Of a DNA stretch of 64,000 nucleotides, positions 62,874 to 64,000 are shown piece by piece. A program made the translations under genes and the position numbers. Source of the stretch: Sorlinia euscelidii (lineage in GTDB: Bacteria; Pseudomonadota; Alphaproteobacteria; Acetobacterales; Acetobacteraceae); the NCBI RefSeq assembly GCF_036452155.1, contig NZ_JAWJZY010000001.1. One strand, 5' to 3'. Numbering within the stretch: the stretch's first letter is position 1; every line of letters starts with the position of its first letter. The notes under the pieces were generated by a model. The model was not told the DNA's origin. It ran no database searches and was given only the letters and a program-made list of their open reading frames with translations.

Positions 62874-64000
62874 TCAGGCGGTGATCGACGCGACCACACC
62901 TGCGCCGACAGTCCGGCCACCTTCGCGGATCGCGAAACGAAGACCTTCATCCATCGCGATCGGTGCGATCAGCTCAACATCCATCGCAACGTTGTCGCCC
63001 GGCATGACCATCTCCGTGCCTTCCGGCAGTTGGACAACACCCGTGACGTCCGTCGTGCGGAAGTAGAACTGGGGACGATAATTGGTGAAGAACGGCGTGT
63101 GACGGCCACCTTCCTCTTTCGTGAGGATGTAGGCTTCTGCCTTGAACTTCTTGTGCGGCGTGATGGAGCCGGGCTTGGCCAGAACCTGACCGCGCTCAAC
63201 GTCTTCACGCTTCGTGCCACGCAGCAGGGCACCGATATTATCGCCCGCCTCACCACGATCAAGAAGCTTGCGGAACATCTCAACGCCGGTCACTGTCGTC
63301 TTGACTGTGTCCTTGAGACCGACGATCTCGACTTCCTCACCGACATTGACCGCACCGCGCTCAACGCGACCCGTCACAACCGTGCCACGACCGGAGATCG
63401 AGAAGACGTCTTCAATCGGCATCAGGAAAGGACGGTCAATCGGGCGCTCAGGCTGCGGGATGTAGGAGTCAACCGCTTCCATCAGCTCAAGAACGCGGTT
63501 CTCACCGATTTCGGCATCGCCGTCTTCAAGCGTGACGAGCGCGGAACCCTTGATGATGGGGATATCGTCGCCCGGGAACTGGTAGGAAGAGAGAAGCTCA
63601 CGCACTTCCATCTCAACGAGTTCAAGCAGCTCAGGGTCATCCACCTGGTCAACCTTGTTCAGGAAGACGACCAGCGCGGGAACACCCACCTGGCGCGCGA
63701 GAAGGATGTGCTCACGTGTCTGGGGCATCGGGCCATCAGCAGCGGAAACAACGAGGATCGCGCCATCCATCTGTGCCGCACCGGTGATCATGTTCTTGAC
63801 GTAGTCAGCATGGCCCGGGCAGTCGACGTGCGCGTAATGGCGGTTTTTCGTCTCATACTCAACGTGAGCGGTCGAGATCGTGATACCACGTGCACGCTCT
63901 TCCGGCGCCGCGTCGATCTGATCATAAGCCTGGTATGTCGCACCACCTGACTTGGCGAGCGTCTTGGTGATCGCAGCGGTCAGTGAGGTTTTGCCATGGT
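62874..64000 (-). CDS. tuf: Elongation factor Tu (5' end beyond the window)
   Basis: 374 residues are visible; about 20 N-terminal residues lie past base 64000. G1 reads HGKTSLTAAITKTLAK at the very edge. G3 is DCPGHADYVKNM, G4 NKVDQVDD and G5 near KGSALVTLEDGD. Domains 2 and 3 follow with GRGTVVTGRVERG and the C-terminal EGGRTVGAGVVASITA. It delivers aminoacyl-tRNA to the ribosome. Located upstream of rpsJ, as in the str-S10 arrangement. Confidence 0.98.
   Translation of the reverse strand, partial: HGKTSLTAAITKTLAKSGGATYQAYDQIDAAPEERARGITISTAHVEYETKNRHYAHVDCPGHADYVKNMITGAAQMDGAILVVSAADGPMPQTREHILLARQVGVPALVVFLNKVDQVDDPELLELVEMEVRELLSSYQFPGDDIPIIKGSALVTLEDGDAEIGENRVLELMEAVDSYIPQPERPIDRPFLMPIEDVFSISGRGTVVTGRVERGAVNVGEEVEIVGLKDTVKTTVTGVEMFRKLLDRGEAGDNIGALLRGTKREDVERGQVLAKPGSITPHKKFKAEAYILTKEEGGRHTPFFTNYRPQFYFRTTDVTGVVQLPEGTEMVMPGDNVAMDVELIAPIAMDEGLRFAIREGGRTVGAGVVASITA

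Noticed and set aside
62709..63950. Long plus-strand open frame opposite tuf (about 413 codons)
   Set aside because: It is antisense to a fully conserved EF-Tu, starts inside rpsJ, and its translation shows no domain. It arises from the biased codon use of a highly expressed GC-rich gene.
1..64000. CRISPR array, prophage, tRNA or rRNA genes
   Set aside because: I looked for regularly spaced repeats, phage structural/integrase genes and cloverleaf patterns in the gaps between genes and found none that I could support by eye. A tRNA or CRISPR search program would be decisive.

Overview
The window reads as chromosomal DNA of an acetic acid bacterium (Alphaproteobacteria, Acetobacteraceae). The basis is moderately high GC, tightly packed operons with ATGA overlaps, a CcrM-type GANTC methyltransferase, a NadQ-type NAD regulator beside nadABC, DUF1285 next to a CCA/poly(A) polymerase-family gene, and a mannitol-dehydrogenase-family polyol enzyme. 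The genus cannot be fixed from the sequence alone.

Layout. (1) Bases 1-8069 form one giant inverted repeat: two ~3.96 kb arms around a 154-bp spacer (3959-4112). Each arm carries a TIGR03862-like flavoprotein, a HerA-like ATPase, a small His-rich protein and a truncated short-chain dehydrogenase (SDR); the fold point lies inside the SDR. The arms differ only by three one-base G/C-run indels that I could see. (2) 8089-9556 is a frameshifted mannitol dehydrogenase-family gene. (3) 9584-14447 holds nadA-nadB-nadC, a palindromic operator candidate, nadQ, and an orphan hydrogenase-small-subunit-like Fe-S protein translationally coupled to nadQ. (4) 14684-24899 holds cysQ-tsaC-coiled-coil protein, a membrane protein, a double-domain M16 peptidase, msrB, gpmI, ctpA (frameshifted) and rppH. 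(5) 24915-35993 has two divergent operons: DUF1285-cca-ABC exporter leftward, and MoxR-DUF58-BatA/DUF4159-membrane protein rightward, followed by an ankyrin-type protein. (6) 36031-38382 holds rnhB-ccrM, with two GANTC sites upstream, and a CsbD-like stress protein. (7) 38715-47909 is a four-gene tripartite RND efflux operon with two permeases. (8) 47957-64000 has a DUF1328 peptide gene and then, on the minus strand, the complete S10-spc-alpha ribosomal cluster from tuf (cut by the window end) to rplQ, including secY, adk and rpoA.

The most unusual element is the 8-kb palindrome. Its arms are near-identical with one-base run-length differences, and other genes in the window (the mannitol dehydrogenase twice, ctpA once) also look broken by one-base G/C-run losses. 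I therefore think sequencing/assembly error is at least as likely as a real fold-back duplication. The most interesting biological lead is the orphan 4-Cys Fe-S protein coupled to nadQ. No prophage, CRISPR array, insertion sequence or tRNA was recognised.
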